NCBI GenBank assembly: GCA_014607495.2
Contig: CP053172.1
Span: forward strand, 5,780,888-5,844,887
DNA: 64,000 nt
Source: Carposina sasakii
Taxonomy: Eukaryota > Arthropoda > Insecta > Lepidoptera > Carposinidae
Direction of reading: 5' to 3'
The notes beneath the pieces are model-generated. The model made no database searches. It saw only the letters and a program-made list of their open reading frames with translations, and was not told where the DNA came from. This document shows, piece by piece, positions 1 through 12,200 of the stretch. Every line of letters starts with the position of its first letter. Position 1 is the stretch's first letter. Made by a program: the position numbers and the translations under genes.

Positions 1-39
1 CTTGCCTTTCCTTCGGGATAAACTCTTTAAAAAAAAAAG
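1..39 (+). repeat. 3' tail of retroposon d
   Basis: The window opens inside the 3' end of a dispersed retroposon that ends CTTGCCTTTCCTTCGGGATA followed by an A-rich tail. Longer copies lie at 10785-11180, 13790-13962 and, on the minus strand, 38228-38656. The 5' part of this copy is outside the window. Confidence 0.7.
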
Positions 40-59
40 TATGTACGTGCAAATGCTAC

Positions 60-1300
60 CGAAATTCTTACCTTTTTGTACGGGGCTGAGTTCTTCAGTC
101 CATTTTTATATAACATCCTTGGTTTACAGGCGTTCTTGAAGCAAAAAATGTTAGAGCATTCTCGTTCGGATATCTCCCTCGCACATGCCAACGTCCATTA
201 CCGCAGTTTGAGATAGACATAGTTTGTGAGTGAATGGTACGACCATGTGGTACAGCAGCACAGCAGCAAGCAAAGTAAATCCAACATGGCGTTCGTTTGT
301 TCTGGCGGTCGGATTGTTTGTGAAATTTTCTGTTTGTTTATTCGCTCCAGTAATGTTGAGTAGAGTTTCGGTTTCTCCGTTTAGTGTGTGAAATACTAAA
401 TAGTATTCTGATAGTGACTTTTAATCTAAGATAGTGACTTTTAATCCAAGATAGTATAGTGACAGCATAGTGACTTTTTTCATAACCTAGTTTTTGCAAG
501 ATACTTAGTGTTTTGTGATTTTTTTTTGTTATTTGCTTATCCAATATCATGATTTGGATAGATGGAATATAGATGGATTTTTTGGAAGGATTGTATTTCT
601 TTTTGTCATTTTAAAAAAATTAAATAAACTGTATTATTCTTCATAACATAAAAATATCCTTGTATTTTTATTTAATATAATGACTAACGTTACGTGTGTA
701 CATATTTCAGATTGGGCATTTTCCCTTGTAGGAAACTAGAGCCAAAACTCTGATACGAGTTTTCTGCAAGTGAAAATGCCTAATCCTGAATATATTGCAG
801 GTACATTTCTAAGTACATATCCCTGCATTCCATATTTATCGTCAGTTTCGCGGGGATGAGGTAAGATGGCAACAGTGAGCTAGCCTTTAATATTTTTTGT
901 ACGTAGGTGCCCTTCTTCGTCGCTAGGAGTAATTCTCAGGAGTAATTGTGTTCTATAAAATAGCATCTCTACCAGGCCCCGTCAAGTTAGTACGAGCTGC
1001 CGTAATCCTACGGGGGCTGAGTTGTTCTTGGCTTACGACTCCATTTTTATATAACATCTTTGGTTTACAACGTTCTTAAAGTAAAAAATGATAGCTGATT
1101 CTCGTTCAGATATCTCCCTCGCACATGCCAACGTCCATTACTGCAGTTTGAGATAGACATATTTTGTGACTGAATGGTACGACTATGTGGTACAGCAGCA
1201 CAGCAGCAAGCAAAGTAAATTCAACACACATGACACACAGAGACTACATAGAGAACTAGTTGATAGTTGATCCAACATGGCGTTTGTTTGTTCTATCCAA
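60..1300. repeat. Local direct duplication (about 250 bp twice)
   Basis: Segment 60-315 is repeated at about 1005-1290 in the same orientation with substitutions and a short insertion. Shared landmarks are a TATATAACAT stretch, the run CTCGCACATGCCAACGTCCA, a CAGCAGCACAGCAGCAAGC block and CCAACATGGCGTT. Each copy could carry a promoter or untranslated exon for the gene downstream, but no product is recognisable. The only ORFs (MAFVC...) are short and diverge between copies. Confidence 0.6.
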
Positions 1301-1550
1301 ACTCCTTTCTACGCTACTTAGTTAGTCTGTGTCTGTGGGTCTCGTTCTAGGAGTAATTTTGTGATCTGTGCTCTCGTTCGTAGTCTCGTAGATAGAATAT
1401 TCATATTAAAAGTCAAATATTCATAGTCAAAAGAAAGAATAGTCAAAGCTCTCGTTAGAGAGTAAGTATATTCTTTGCCTTTGACTAATTCTCTTTCTAC
1501 GATCTTTGCATAGGAGCAATCTTTACATGTTTTGTGTACGTCGGTACAAT

Positions 1551-3179
1551 AGGTCAGTACACTAAGTAGTCTTTGTGTTTGTGCATAGACATAGGAACTA
1601 AAAGTGGCAAATACACAATTTCTAATGAATATCGCTTTACTATTGTATTATGAAATCAATGCAACTTAATGCAAATAAAAACGGTATTTCAAAATTGTAA
1701 GAGGGAGGACGGTTCATCAGCAAAATTCGCAAACGCAAGGTACTCGTCTTTAGGAGCAGTTTTGTAGACGAATTATTTATGATTTTTGACGCTGTACTAA
1801 AATAACGGTATGTATTGTCCGATTTTTTTTTAAAATCATCAAAATATTTTTATTTAATTTACAACGAAACGTAACTATGTCTGGCTTTCACGCCAAAACT
1901 ACTGAACCAATTGAAATAAAATTTGGTAGGTGGTTAACAGGTAGAGCCTCCAAAAGAACCGGAGAAAAGTGTATTTATTGTGCCATAACTCTAAATTATT
2001 ACGTGGGATATTCTCTGCATCAGCCCATACAGTAGGGCACGCTGACCTGAGCTCTCCCGTGGGAGAATAGTTGCCATAATGCTCCATCGTTGGCACACGA
2101 TGTCAAAATGGATCATAGTAATTGCTGCTGCCCATTTTCTGGTCTATAGCGCAGGACTAAATGGCAGCAGCAGGCAGTTATATAGAAACTCCCTTTTACG
2201 CCCCTGTGTAGGGTTGGTGCATTCTATTCTGCCGGAAAAGGCTGTTCACGTGGGAATTGCACAAAAGTTTTCAATTTTAGGACTTAAAAATACCATAAAG
2301 CCACAATAAGCGAATTGTTTAGTTTCATTGTAACTAGGTAAGGATTAAGTAATTCTATAATTTAGTTAAGTGACAAATAGCTGATTAAATAATAGCAATC
2401 ATCGCGCACTACAATGCATCTTTGGACACACTTTTTTCTGATTAGCTAATGGTAATTAGTTGTGCTAATGTGTTACTATTGTCGATAAAGTTTTCTTTGA
2501 CTTCTTTGAAAAGTCTAATGGGGGTAGTTAACTATTATCGTTGAATTTGCATTATAAAAGACTGTATAAATTTTGCTTTTAATTTAAATTGGTCACAAGG
2601 ATACCGTGTAATTATGTATGTACGCTATATAATATTTGCTGCGCCCGTGATTTTAAATCAAAAAATGTCAAAATTATCCAATTTAGATTGTTTGTTCTTC
2701 TAAAAAGTAGCCTATTCATTTAATATGAGTATTGTTTGGTGCAACCTTGTATCACCGCATAGGCGATTGCCTTTACTGTCGAAATCAAGTAACTGCATCA
2801 AAATCGATTCAGTTGTCTCTGAGATTACCGTGCGCTTACGCAGGTGGCAGAAATCAGCAATTCCTTGAAATTTCAAAACTGTACGGAAATTGGCTGCAAG
2901 CAAATCATGTTGGGGGCCAAGTGTGTCCAATAGTGGACTTCTTAGGGCTGTATATGAGAAACTATTGATGATGATCACACCATTCCATGACCGTGACAGT
3001 CATCGTCCGTTAGTGCATAACATCATTTGTTGGGATGACAAAAAGGTCCCGAAAACCCTGTATAGATAGGAAACAAACAGAAAAAGAGATAGATCTGATT
3101 TAACCATACATTGTTTGGCCTATTTCAGATGTCCGAGTTTTTTATAGAAATAGAAGGACTGGAGATACCTGTGATAAAA
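1551..3179 (+). repeat. Upstream copy of a duplicated block ending in an exon
   Basis: This block reappears in the same order at 5495-6258: the AATAGGTCAGTACACTAAGTAG segment, the TTTGGTAGGTGGTTAACAGG segment, a Helitron-like CATCAAAATCG segment, and finally an exon with its acceptor and donor. The upstream copy is about twice as long because the downstream one has many internal deletions. Confidence 0.6.
3129..3179 (+). pseudogene. Decayed duplicate of gene A start exon
   Basis: The exon follows TATTTCAG and precedes GTAAGT, and begins ATGTCCGAGTTTTTTATA like the exon at 6209. Read from its ATG it gives MSEFFIEIEGLEIPVIK. It is 51 bases, so it ends in phase 0 and cannot join the phase-1 exon at 8848, and the SUMO-consensus lysine present in the other copy is glutamate here. 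Read in phase 1 it is open but strongly basic and unlike the other cassettes. A non-functional duplicate is most likely. A role in another isoform is possible. Confidence 0.45.
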
Positions 3180-3356
3180 GTAAGTTTAATAAATAATCCT
3201 GAATAAATAGTGAACGCTAAAATAAAGTGAAAATAGCCTTTATTAATACAGCAAGATCAGCGCTTGGATTGTTTTTTAAAACTATATGGCAATACAGTTA
3301 GAGGCTGCCATTCGCGAAGGTGCTAAATTTTTACTACAAAGTGCAACAAACTAAGC

Positions 3357-4870
3357 TTATTGCTCCCTCCGATCAATCAGTGTGCAGTTACGGATCATGG
3401 CTCGAATTAGGCCTCCTCCAAGCTTGTCTCCATTGGGCTCACAGTGACGAGGATCTTCAAAGTGCTTTCTGACGTGTCCAGCTAAAGCTGATATCCCCAG
3501 AGTTTGGGGATTTGAATCTCGTCCTCCAACCATCTTCTTATACAAGCAGAAAATGGAGGGCGAGCAGGATGATTCCAGCATTTTTATGACTTTTGCGTCT
3601 ACCATCCCTAAAACTGTAACGCGTGGAGATAATGCTCCACTTTTGGACCCCATGTCAGCTTCTTAGCATGTGCCCAGTCCACCTCCATTTACTTGTTGGT
3701 CAATACGAGTAAGCATGTTGGTAACTTTTGTTTTGGCTCTGATGATGAAATTAAGGATCTTATCCCCACAGAGAGCAGTTTTAATAATTCCCAACAGGGT
3801 ACTCATCTCTAATGATGACAATGATCGACGCTTTGAAAGTTTTTCTGCAAGTACCAGGTTTCGAGCCATAGGTCAAACGCATGGTGGATACATGTATCAA
3901 AGGTCTTACGTTTGAGATGGGTTCCCAATACATTGAAATAACTTCGATTCAAGGACCAGTATCTAACTTCCAACCATAGGCTATCCTTGTGTTTATCTCT
4001 TTGACGTCATTTGATCGCTTGGGGAGATTATTTGTCATCTAAGTAGACATATTCGCCCGTAACATAATCGAAGGTATTCCCATTGATAATTATGTTCACT
4101 ATTGGTCATCAGGCTTTGGTTTTACTATCGTTCAAACTTCCATGCTTTTTGCAGCCAGAAGTAATTTCGATCATCAAAGAAATGCTAGTTTGTCAGGATG
4201 TTCTTCGAACAAAACAATATCATCAGCAATTTAAAGATGAGCGCAAGTGATTTAGACGGGCTCGGGACAACCATTTATATTTAGACCAAAGTCGTCCAAA
4301 TACAACTGTCTATACTCCTGAAGATACTTTCTAAAACAGCTGAGAAGAGTTTTGGGGATAGTGGGTCCCCTTGCAAGCAATAACCCCTCTGTTGATAGGG
4401 AAAATGATGGTGACCAGTTGTTTCTAGTTTTATCCCGCAAAACGGCAGAAAAGTACTTTTGCTAGAATTCCATACGATTGGTAATTATATTCGGCACCGT
4501 ACATAAACTTTGTTAATACACCCTGCTGACATCATTGAGAAAAATTGACCATTGTAGCCCATTGTGGGCTTCTCTGAGTGTATCAAACGCCTCAGAGTGG
4601 AAAATCAATGAGCCATGTACAAGGGTTTATGGTAGGTTCCGGGAAAATTGTACTTCTGGATAATCTGTTTTAGAAGCAGTGTGGATATGGTCAATGGTGC
4701 TGAAGTTCTTCCTAAATATGCTTGCTCCACCGGTTGGTTCTCGTCCAGACTTTTTGATATTCTCTCTAAGAACCTTGGCAAATAGGCCTAAGCTATATAC
4801 GTTTGAATGAGAAAACTAAGCTTATTGGCCGATAGTTACCCATCTCGTCTTTATCCAGTTTCAGGAAACT
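3357..4870 (-). pseudogene. Antisense relic of a LINE reverse transcriptase
   Basis: Read on the minus strand, this stretch holds scattered fragments typical of the C-terminal half of a non-LTR retrotransposon polymerase. A degraded ADDIVLFEEHPDKL (catalytic DD motif) lies near 4200. It is followed by a CIHHAFDLWLETW-like segment and a LLGIIKTALCGDKI segment (about 3663-3869), resembling the usual TYG.ETW and LGI..RDKIRN motifs. Frames are broken repeatedly by shifts and stops. It is an old, inactive insertion upstream of gene A. Confidence 0.6.
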
Positions 4871-5494
4871 GAGTTCGAGTTTTTAGATGTATAAGAATAA
4901 TGTGGGATTCGCCCCAGATTTGGGATGAGTTCTGTGCGCAACGAATGTCGAAAATTCGTAATACCGCTGCTAAGAAAAATATACTGGGCTTAATTCTTTC
5001 TTTCTTTCTAATTAAAAAAAAATACGAATTCATCTCTCATCAGCTCATTTTTTTTATTTTATCCGTAAGTTACTGGTGCTTTTGGTCAATAGCTAATTTG
5101 GGAATTGAATATTTTGTATAATTAAGAACCTTCTTGACCTTAAAATAAACGCTTTTTTTATAGTTGGTACTGGGTCTTCTTCGGGTCGATGTTAGGTACC
5201 TATATTCTATCATTTGCATTAACCACATTCATAATATCGTTAGGATGGCCGTTTCATATGTAAAAATAAATAAAAATATTTTGGAATACATTGTGCGTCA
5301 AAAAATCATAAATAATTAGTAATAGTAAGGATATTACTGTCGCCATAATTAAATTTTTATTCGTTCATACAAATTTTTCGTATATTTTTTTTTTGTGCGA
5401 TTGATGCTTTTTGGTATATGATAATAACTAGTTATTCGGAAATTCGGTATTTGCCACTTTTGATTCCTATGTCTATGAAAGCCGTTTTTCAGCC
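4871..5494. other. AT-rich spacer, nothing recognised
   Basis: No coding pattern, splice-flanked exon or clear repeat boundary was seen here. The listed open frames are short and AT-driven. Confidence 0.4.
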
Positions 5495-6258
5495 CACCGT
5501 GCGTCAGTACAATAGGTCAGTACACTAAGTAGTCCCTAAGTACACAATCAATGCTTAATGCAAATAAAAACGGTAGTTTCATTTTAAGGAGCAGTTTTGT
5601 AGACGAATCTTGACGCTACCCTACCGAAAGTGTCTGGCTTTGCTACTGAACCAATTGAAGTAAAATTTGGTAGGTGGTTAACAGGTAGAGTCTGAGAAAG
5701 AACCGGAGAAAAGTGTATTTATTGTGCCATAACTCTAAATTATTACGATGCTCTGCAAGTACAGTAGGGCACGGATCTCTCGTTAGTCTAATGCTATCGC
5801 TTTTCATAAATTATCTTTCAGCAGCAGGCAGTTATATAGAAACTCCCACAGAGTGCAGAAAAGGCTGTTCACGGAATTGCACAAAAGGGACTTCTAAAGC
5901 CACAATAAGCGAAGTGGGGTGGATGTAAATGTTAAGTGACAAGCTGTTTGTTGACTTTGCAAGTGTATAAATAATAAAGGTCTGCGCCCGAAAAAACAAA
6001 ATGTAAAATTATCCAGGATTTATACTGAAAACTACATCAAAATCGGGTGATTTGCGCAAACGCACAGACAAACCGACAAAAATTCCAAAAATCATGATAG
6101 TCAATAGTATGATGATGATGATCTTCCATGTACAGACAGCGATCCGTTACATTTTTATTATATGTATAAATAGTTATAGATATTTAACTACATTGTTTAT
6201 TATTTCAGATGTCCGAGTTTTTTATAAAAATAGAAGGACTACCCACCTGTGATAAAAG
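5495..6258 (+). repeat. Deletion-riddled second copy of the 1551-3179 block
   Basis: It aligns in order with 1551-3179 but is reduced to about half the length by many separate losses of about 10-60 bases. Nearly identical stretches remain between the losses, for example the shared AAGAACCGGAGAAAAGTGTA. It ends with the same acceptor-exon-donor unit, here used as gene A's first coding exon. Confidence 0.6.
6209..6257 (+). CDS. Gene A coding exon 1
   Basis: Follows acceptor TATTTCAG and ends before GTAAGT. It encodes MSEFFIKIEGLPTCDK and ends in phase 1. The leftover A joins GC of the next exon to make Ser. It contains the SUMO consensus IKIE. The copy at 3129 is two bases longer and phase-incompatible. 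Confidence 0.6.
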
Positions 6259-9200
6259 TAAGTTTATACAGGGTGATTTTGATAGTCATCAAAACGATCA
6301 TTTTTAATTTTTCTCCATGGAAGCATACCTGGAAAGTGTCTGGTTTCCAAAAGATTAGGGTCCAAAGTTGAGTAAATAGACTGCACTTTTCTGCATAAAT
6401 GCACATTGACGCGTGTAACAAGATTTTTTTTTACCATGAAGTATTAACATTTGTCTATGATAAAACTAGCATAAACACGACACTAAAAATTTCGCCCGAT
6501 CAAGTAATTAAACATAAAAAATAAAAATACATCCTTCCCAGCATTTTTTTTGGCATAAACTTACTTTATTTGATGTATAGAGTACGTACCCTTCGTTAAC
6601 GGTGGCAACGAAAAAACATCCAGTATATTCCAGTGAAGCCCCTGATAGCATTTACTTTCAATCAATATATTTACTAGGGATCCACCCCGGCTTTGTCTGG
6701 GTTTTATGCCCTTTCAGGTGGACAAAGTCATGGGTGGCCGCTATAGAATAGTGTTGTAGAATTCAGGCAATAAAAAAAAAACTCCGTAATAACCATCCTC
6801 GTACTTCAAGATGTATTCTAAAAAAAGAATTGCCTAAAAACACAAAAACTGATCAAGCAGAAACGGGCACTCTGGAAAAGATATGTACTAACTGGAATTG
6901 ATGAAGTGTATGATGATTACAGAAAAATAAACAACAGACTAACAAATCAGAGCAGATCAGCCCGTATAAACTATGAAACAGGTTTGTTGAAGGCTGGGCC
7001 AAAGAAATTCTATTCTTACATCAGGCAACAAATAACGTCTAGGGTCAGCGTGCCAATAACTCTCCGTAATAGACAGGGACAAACGTTAGTGGAATCAACT
7101 GAAATTGCGGAAGCATTTGCAGTACAGTTTGCAAGTGTATATCAAATTGAACCTCATGGTGGACTGCCTACCCTAGACCCACATCTCAGAGTAGAAGAAT
7201 CCATCACGGACATAATATTTAGTGGAGAAAAAATTCAACGCGTCATTAAAGAAATGAAAGTAGATGCAGCACCTGGACCTGATAAGCTCCCTGTGATATT
7301 ATTACAGAAATGTGATCTTGAGATGCATTAGCTTCAATCATGCAAACATCTTACGACACCGGAATCTTGCCAGCACTATGGAAATCAGCAACTGTCACGC
7401 CGATTTTTAAGAAGGGAGATAAACTTGATTTAAATTACAGACCCATTAGTCTAACCAGTGTAGTATGCAAGGCTTTGGAGAAAGTCATCGTCAAACACAT
7501 TAGAGAATTCTTTTCACATCAAAAAATAATAGGTGATTAACAACATGGATTTTGTCCTCGCCGCTCTACGGTATCAAACTTGCTGTCTTGTCTATCATCA
7601 TGGACCAAAAGTTTCAGCGAAAGAGAACCTGTAGATGTGATTTACCTAGATTATGAGAAGGCCTTCGACAAGGTACCTACGACAAGATTGTTACAGAAAC
7701 TACAATTTGTGGGTATACGGGGAAAATTGCTGACTTGGATCGAGGCATTCTTACGCCAAAGAACCTTCCGAGTGCGAATTGGCGAAGCGCTTTCAGAGCA
7801 GCACGAGATAAATAGCGGTGTACCACTCGGTTCTTGGCCCTGTTCTGTATATTATTTACACTTTCGACCTTCCTATGCCTTGAGTGCAATGTTAGCATCT
7901 TTGCAGATGATACAAAGATATTTGCAGGTGGATTATGACCGACTCACAGCAGACCTGAACAAAGTGGCAAGCTGGTCGAAACAATGGCTTATAAACCTTA
8001 ATGTTGAAAAATGTACCGTGTTACATATAGGAAATCGCAACCCACATCTTGCATACAACTTGAATAATACACAACTTAAAGTAGTCAAAGTACAGACCGA
8101 CCTGGGAGTAAAGATCTCCGAGAATCTTAAATGGGAAGATCACATAACAGTCATTACCAAAAAAGCAAGAAGCTTCATCTACCTTGTGCGAAAGGCCTTC
8201 GTTATCTTAACAGACCTTATGCTGAAGATCTACAAGACATACATTCGCCCAACTTTGGAATACGCTTTTCAGGTCTGGAGTCCAATTTTGTCAAGGACAT
8301 TGATTTGCTTGAAAAGGTACAACGCAGTTGATACCGAGGAAGCTAAAAAAGTTCACATATGAAAAAAGATTGCAGACATTGAACCTTCTGAAAGAACGTA
8401 GAGAACGTGGAGATCTTATTGAAACATACAAAATTCTAACACAGAGATATGACTTACAAGATTTTCATAGAATGTTTGAGCGTAATAAAAATACAAAACT
8501 ACGAGGTCATAATTTAAACTTAGCACAGGCATCTCACATAGCAATCCCCGTAAAAACTTTATTACCAACAGGGTAGTGAACCCTTGGAACAAACTACCAG
8601 AAGAAGTGGTTTTGGCACCAAGTGTCAATAATTTCATAAACTTGACAAACACATTAAAGAACATAGAAAAACCTAAGAAGAGAACATTCAGATACAGGCA
8701 AAATCAGTTGCCTCAACTGCCTGCCTGTTTACATATAATAATAATAATAAATCGGCTCAGCTCGAGATTTGCGCTTAGCAACATACATAGTGATTCATTT
8801 TTGTATTATGAATTTTTATTCAATTAATGTTATTTCTTTACTTTCAGGCAATGTTATCTCTATTAAACAAGAGATATGTGAGCCGGAGGACAAAGATACA
8901 CATCAAAGTAGGTGACATTTTTTGAACTATCATTCTCTGCACCGGTATGATGAATTTAGTGAGAGTTAGTTGTCTCACTTTTAAACGTCAATTTCACAGA
9001 ACTATTAATAACTAGATAAACTAAGTGTATGTACTTTGCACGTAAAAAATAAGACTTAAGAATTAAAATAGACCACCGTTCTCGAGCCAGGACTGAGTGA
9101 ATTAGGGCTGATAGAAGTGGTTTGCAATCCCTTTTTACGTATCAAGTAGAAACACTTGCCTTGTCTAATTATTACTTAGCTCTGTGGATTTGATGTTTAA

Positions 9201-12200
9201 AAGTGAGACATCTCGCTCTCACCAAATTCATAATACGGGTGCTGAAAATGTAAATTTTATATGTATAAGGTCTTTTCAAAATTAGTGATTATCTTTTGAC
9301 ACAAAACTAGGTAGGTAAAAAGAAACAACTTTCACTGTGGGACCAACTCCTAAATTGTGAAAAAAATAACAGCCGTTGCATACATTTCAGTGCAGTAATT
9401 ATTCGAGATTGTATGGAACAGCTGATTTTTTTCCCACCACCCTTTTTTTATTGGCGACCGCCCGCGATGTTTGAGATGATGATAATATAAACCTTTTCTT
9501 TGAATCACTATTTAAAAAAAAACCGCATCAAAATTCGTAGCCCAGTTTTATAGATCTAAGCACACATATGGACAGACAGCGGAAAGCGACTTTGTTTTAT
9601 AATATGTATTGAGTGTATAAAAACATTTTTTTGTAATACATATAAATGTTTTTTATTCACACACTTCACAACACATTAACCTAGTCCCACACTAAGATCC
9701 CTGAGGTCTTGTGTCGTGGGTACTAAGCAACGGTATATAAATACATAGATAAGTATATAAACATCCATGGCTCGGACAACAAACATCGATATTCATCATA
9801 TCAATGTTTGCACCTACCGGGATTCGAACCCAGGACCTATGGCGTCGCAGGCAGGGTCACTACTAACTACACCAATCGGTCGTCAAATGCATTATTTATG
9901 CACTCGTTTTTCAGATGAACTGTTACCAATCAAAGAAGAGGTTATCTGTGAACCGGATGACATAGATACATGCCAAGGTAAGAGACATAGGTACTTATTA
10001 TAATAATCATCTATATCTATCTATCTATATACAGGGTGTAACAAAAAGGGTATGTTAAGCGAAAAGCTATGTAAATAGCCCACTGTAGAGAACCTATCTA
10101 CAAAATTTGAGACCCGAAATCACATGTTTATTTTTCCCGATAGTATGGAGAATTTTTAAATATCTCAGGAATTTTCATATAATCTTAAAAAATAAAAATG
10201 TGATTTCGAGTCTCAAATTTTGGAAATAGGTTCTCTATAGTGGGCTATTTACATAGCTTTTCGCTTAACATACCCTTTTTGTTACATCCTGTATATTTCT
10301 CTATATTTATTGTTATCTTTTAATTCTACTATGTTTATACAATAGTGTCTACGCGTACGTCTCAAGAAAAGTCAAATAATCTACATATGTTTCGCCAACA
10401 ACCGTGGCATCCTCAGGATTATAGAAATTAGTAAATTAGTAAACCACTAATTATTATGAACCTCTAAAACCTGTGGGCGCACCCATAGTGAATGTTTGAA
10501 TTTCCGAATTGTAACGCCTAATACAATTTCATTTATATAACGTACTCCTCGTTTGTTGAATGGTAAATACAATCAATATGAGTTAATTCTTTCAGATGGA
10601 CTGTTGCCAGTTAAAGAAGAGGTTGTATGCGAACCTGATCCTATCGACATATATCAAGGTAAGAACTATTCTTCCTAGCATGGAGATAGCCGCGTGGTGC
10701 CGGCAGAGAAGACTTTGTACCACCCCTGCCTGCCCGGGGGTATCGTACGTCACTCGTACGTCAAAATCAAACGTCAATTTAAATTTAAATGGGAAAAGCT
10801 GGAAGGGTGCGGGTGTAATTTTCTTGTTAAAATCAAAATTAATTTGTAAATGGCATGCATGTGTCCGTAAAGTGATGTTTTCTGGTAGATAAGTTATATT
10901 TTGATTACTTGTTATGTGAATCTAGTGCGTGTGCATGGTTTTATACGCAGGTAAGCTAAGTAAATCTTTAGTCTGAATACGATCTCTTCATGGGCTCATG
11001 TAAGTTGTTTCTGCAATTATTTTTCATTTTCACTAATTTTACACTTGTTCTTGAGGATTTTCCCGACGTTTCTTCATCATCATCATCATTATCATCCATC
11101 ATAAATTCGGAAATCATTTACTAAAGACAATGGCTGTATGGGCTTAGTTACCCTTGCCTTTCCTTCGGGATAAACTATTTTTTTTAAATTTAGTTGCTAC
11201 CTGTCAGAAAAGTGACAGCCAGAATAGCTTTTGACATGCTTAAACCTAAATTTTTAGGTTTAATTACATTTAAGAATAAGTTGTGACTGCCGGAATCGAC
11301 GTTAATATGTGCCAATAAAATTTATTTTATTGTATATAATTTAAAAAGTTTAAAAAGTTGTGCCATTTACCGTCACTTTACGTACTCAGAGCTTAGATGA
11401 TAATAAAATTAATTGACCCGATAGCTCAGTTGGTTAGAGCGAAAGCACGGTTTGCGAGAGGTCGTGAGTTCAAATCTCACTCGGGTGATTTTTTTTTCAT
11501 TTTCTTAATAATATTTATGACAGTAAAATTATAAGTTGTTTATTTAAAACGAAACGTATCAAAATCTCGAACTTGGTATTCAAAATATCTCTCAAGATCG
11601 GGTATTGGAATTGACCGCTGCTGGTCATGTAAGTAACACTGGCTTAAATAATTTACGCAGTCGGGTTTTGTAATGAGGTTATAATTATTAACTTTGCGGT
11701 TAAGGTTAAATGATTTAATTTACATACATACATACATATAATCACGCCCTTATCCCTTACGGGGTAGGCAGAGCACCAAGGGCCGATAGAACCACATGGT
11801 GCCACTTCTGACCAATTTTGAGGATATAGTTGAGATGTACACGTGTACAGTATGCCCGGGAAGAGAAACAGCTGTAGTTTTTTCACTCCCAGAGCAGCAT
11901 AGAAGATTTCATTTGTTTATATTTTTTCCGGTTATCTATCAAATGGGGGATGATAATGAACCAGCTTTCGTTATACGAACGAGGTAAAAGTTAAAAAAAA
12001 AAATAGGATTACTGACTTATAGTTGTTTTTTCTTGTTATTTTCCTCTAGATTCGCCGACAGAAGACTATAATCATTCCCAGAGTACATTATTACCACATT
12101 CTAGTAATGATTACTCGCTGGCAGTTAAAGTAGAACGTATTGATGATGCTAACACGACACATGACGTCAATGACTTAACGAATAAAAACACGACACATGA

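Noticed and set aside
241..330. Short MAFVC... reading frame as an N-terminal exon
   Set aside because: The second copy at about 1275 diverges and stops after a dozen codons, and no in-phase donor joins either to gene A.
1..3128. A ZAD exon belonging to gene A
   Set aside because: No CRCC or ICEVC pattern was found upstream. Gene A's frame is complete from the ATG exon at 6209, so a ZAD is not needed, though one outside the window cannot be excluded.
11417..11490. Functional tRNA gene
   Set aside because: A and B boxes and the T arm are good, but the anticodon arm does not pair, the first acceptor pair is G-G, and the same unit occurs as truncated inserts with target duplications. It is a SINE head.
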